Below, in pieces: positions 63,497 through 64,000 of a DNA stretch of 64,000 nt. The notes under the pieces are model-generated. The model had not been told where the DNA came from. It did not search any database and saw nothing but the letters and a program-made list of their open reading frames with translations. Source of the stretch: Streptomyces olivochromogenes (GTDB taxonomy: Bacteria > Actinomycetota > Actinomycetes > Streptomycetales > Streptomycetaceae); the NCBI RefSeq assembly GCF_021538895.1, contig NZ_JADDRL010000030.1, forward strand, positions 1 to 64,000, written 5' to 3'. Both the position numbers and the translations under genes were made by a program. Numbering within the stretch: the first letter of the stretch is position 1; each line of letters opens with the position of its first letter.

Positions 63497-64000
63497 GACT
63501 CTCCCCGACGGGTGCCCTCCGGCACTCGGGCAACCTCTTCGCGATGGCACTGGACGTCGTCCGGACCCTCCCCCGACGCCCCTTCCAGGCACGGGAGTTC
63601 ATCCAGCAGGCGTGGTTCGTCGCGAGCGTCACGATCCTGCCGACGGCTTTGGTCTCGATCCCCTTCGGGGCGGTCATCGCGCTACAGATCGGCAGCCTGA
63701 CCAGGCAGTTGGGCGCACAGTCCTTCTCCGGTGCCGCGTCCGTGCTCGCCGTGCTGCGGGAGGCCTCGCCGATCGTCACCGCGCTGCTGATCGCAGGCGC
63801 GGGTGGCACGGCGATCTGCGCGGACCTCGGGGCGCGCAAGATCCGGGACGAGATCGACGCGATGCAGGTGCTCGGCATCGACCCGATCCACCGGCTCGTC
63901 GTACCGCGGGTGCTGGCGTCGATGGTCGTGGCCGTGCTGCTCAACGGCCTCGTCTCGGTGGTCGGTGTCGCGGGCGGCTACTTCTTCAACGTCGTCCTCC
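63493..64000 (+). CDS. YrbE/MlaE-family permease (runs off right edge)
   Basis: 169 codons are present. TILPTALVSIPFGAVIALQI, LREASPIVTALLIAGAGGTA with ICADLGARKIRDEIDAMQVL and GIDPIHRLVVPRVLASM are the MlaE/YrbE signature (the EIDAMxxLGIDP loop). It is the first of normally two YrbE permeases at the head of an mce operon. The remaining helix and C-terminus lie outside. Confidence 0.92.
   Translation, partial: MRLSPTGALRHSGNLFAMALDVVRTLPRRPFQAREFIQQAWFVASVTILPTALVSIPFGAVIALQIGSLTRQLGAQSFSGAASVLAVLREASPIVTALLIAGAGGTAICADLGARKIRDEIDAMQVLGIDPIHRLVVPRVLASMVVAVLLNGLVSVVGVAGGYFFNVVL

Noticed and set aside
61979..63592. A 537-codon reverse open frame opposite the sigma and Mkl genes
   Set aside because: Antisense shadow with no family sense.

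Overview
The window is high-GC actinomycete DNA, almost certainly Streptomyces or a close relative. Signs are the strong G/C third-position bias, GTG starts, DUF6207, SpoIIE-type phosphatases, DUF2975/XRE pairs, an NB-ARC/TPR protein, a rare in-frame TTA codon, and many decayed IS families typical of Streptomyces chromosomes. Intact blocks of chromosomal genes alternate with an accessory landscape full of transposase scars.

Layout. 1-10 kb: N-terminus of an alpha/beta hydrolase (cut by the window edge), a decayed integrase-core transposase, then three PP2C/SpoIIE phosphatases with very different sensory fronts (a Na+/solute symporter fusion, a membrane-PAS-PAS protein, a GAF protein). 10-24 kb: small accessory genes (SMI1/KNR4 protein, NAD-dependent epimerase, S41 peptidase, DUF6207, a MauE-thioredoxin-Cys-rich fusion, two tandem paralogues of unknown function, a DinB protein), a 5' half of initiator tRNA, and IS5 scars. 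23-34 kb: two secreted proteins, a divergent DnaK with an altered ATPase motif, a beta-propeller protein, a substrate-binding lipoprotein, and a three-gene two-component operon. In that operon one kinase keeps the phosphoacceptor His but has lost its ATP-binding motifs, while the other keeps the ATP-binding motifs but has lost the His.

34-42 kb is an IS graveyard (ISL3, IS21 helper, IS5, IS110 fragments) holding a kinase-like gene, small genes, and a NucA/NucB nuclease-toxin remnant followed by a DUF6924 protein (likely immunity). 42.5-49.4 kb is one clean operon: GntR/HutC regulator, two-cluster ferredoxin, substrate-binding lipoprotein, ABC permease, ABC ATPase, and an AprA/FrdA-like flavoprotein fused to HEAT repeats. 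It looks like an importer coupled to a flavin/Fe-S redox enzyme, possibly for an organosulfur compound. 50-53 kb carries an NB-ARC/TPR (NLR-like) protein with a small Gly-rich partner, next to a helically phased cluster of eight TGCGCA sites. 53.8-59 kb has a DUF2975/XRE pair with its own palindrome, a squalene/phytoene-synthase-like gene behind a 4 x 8-bp tandem repeat, a GNAT and an NmrA-like protein. 59-60 kb is again IS debris. 60.3-64 kb has a lytic transglycosylase, an ECF sigma factor with a membrane segment and Pro-rich tail, and the start of an Mce-type lipid import locus (Mkl ATPase, YrbE permease).

All assignments come from reading motifs by eye. No database search was possible.
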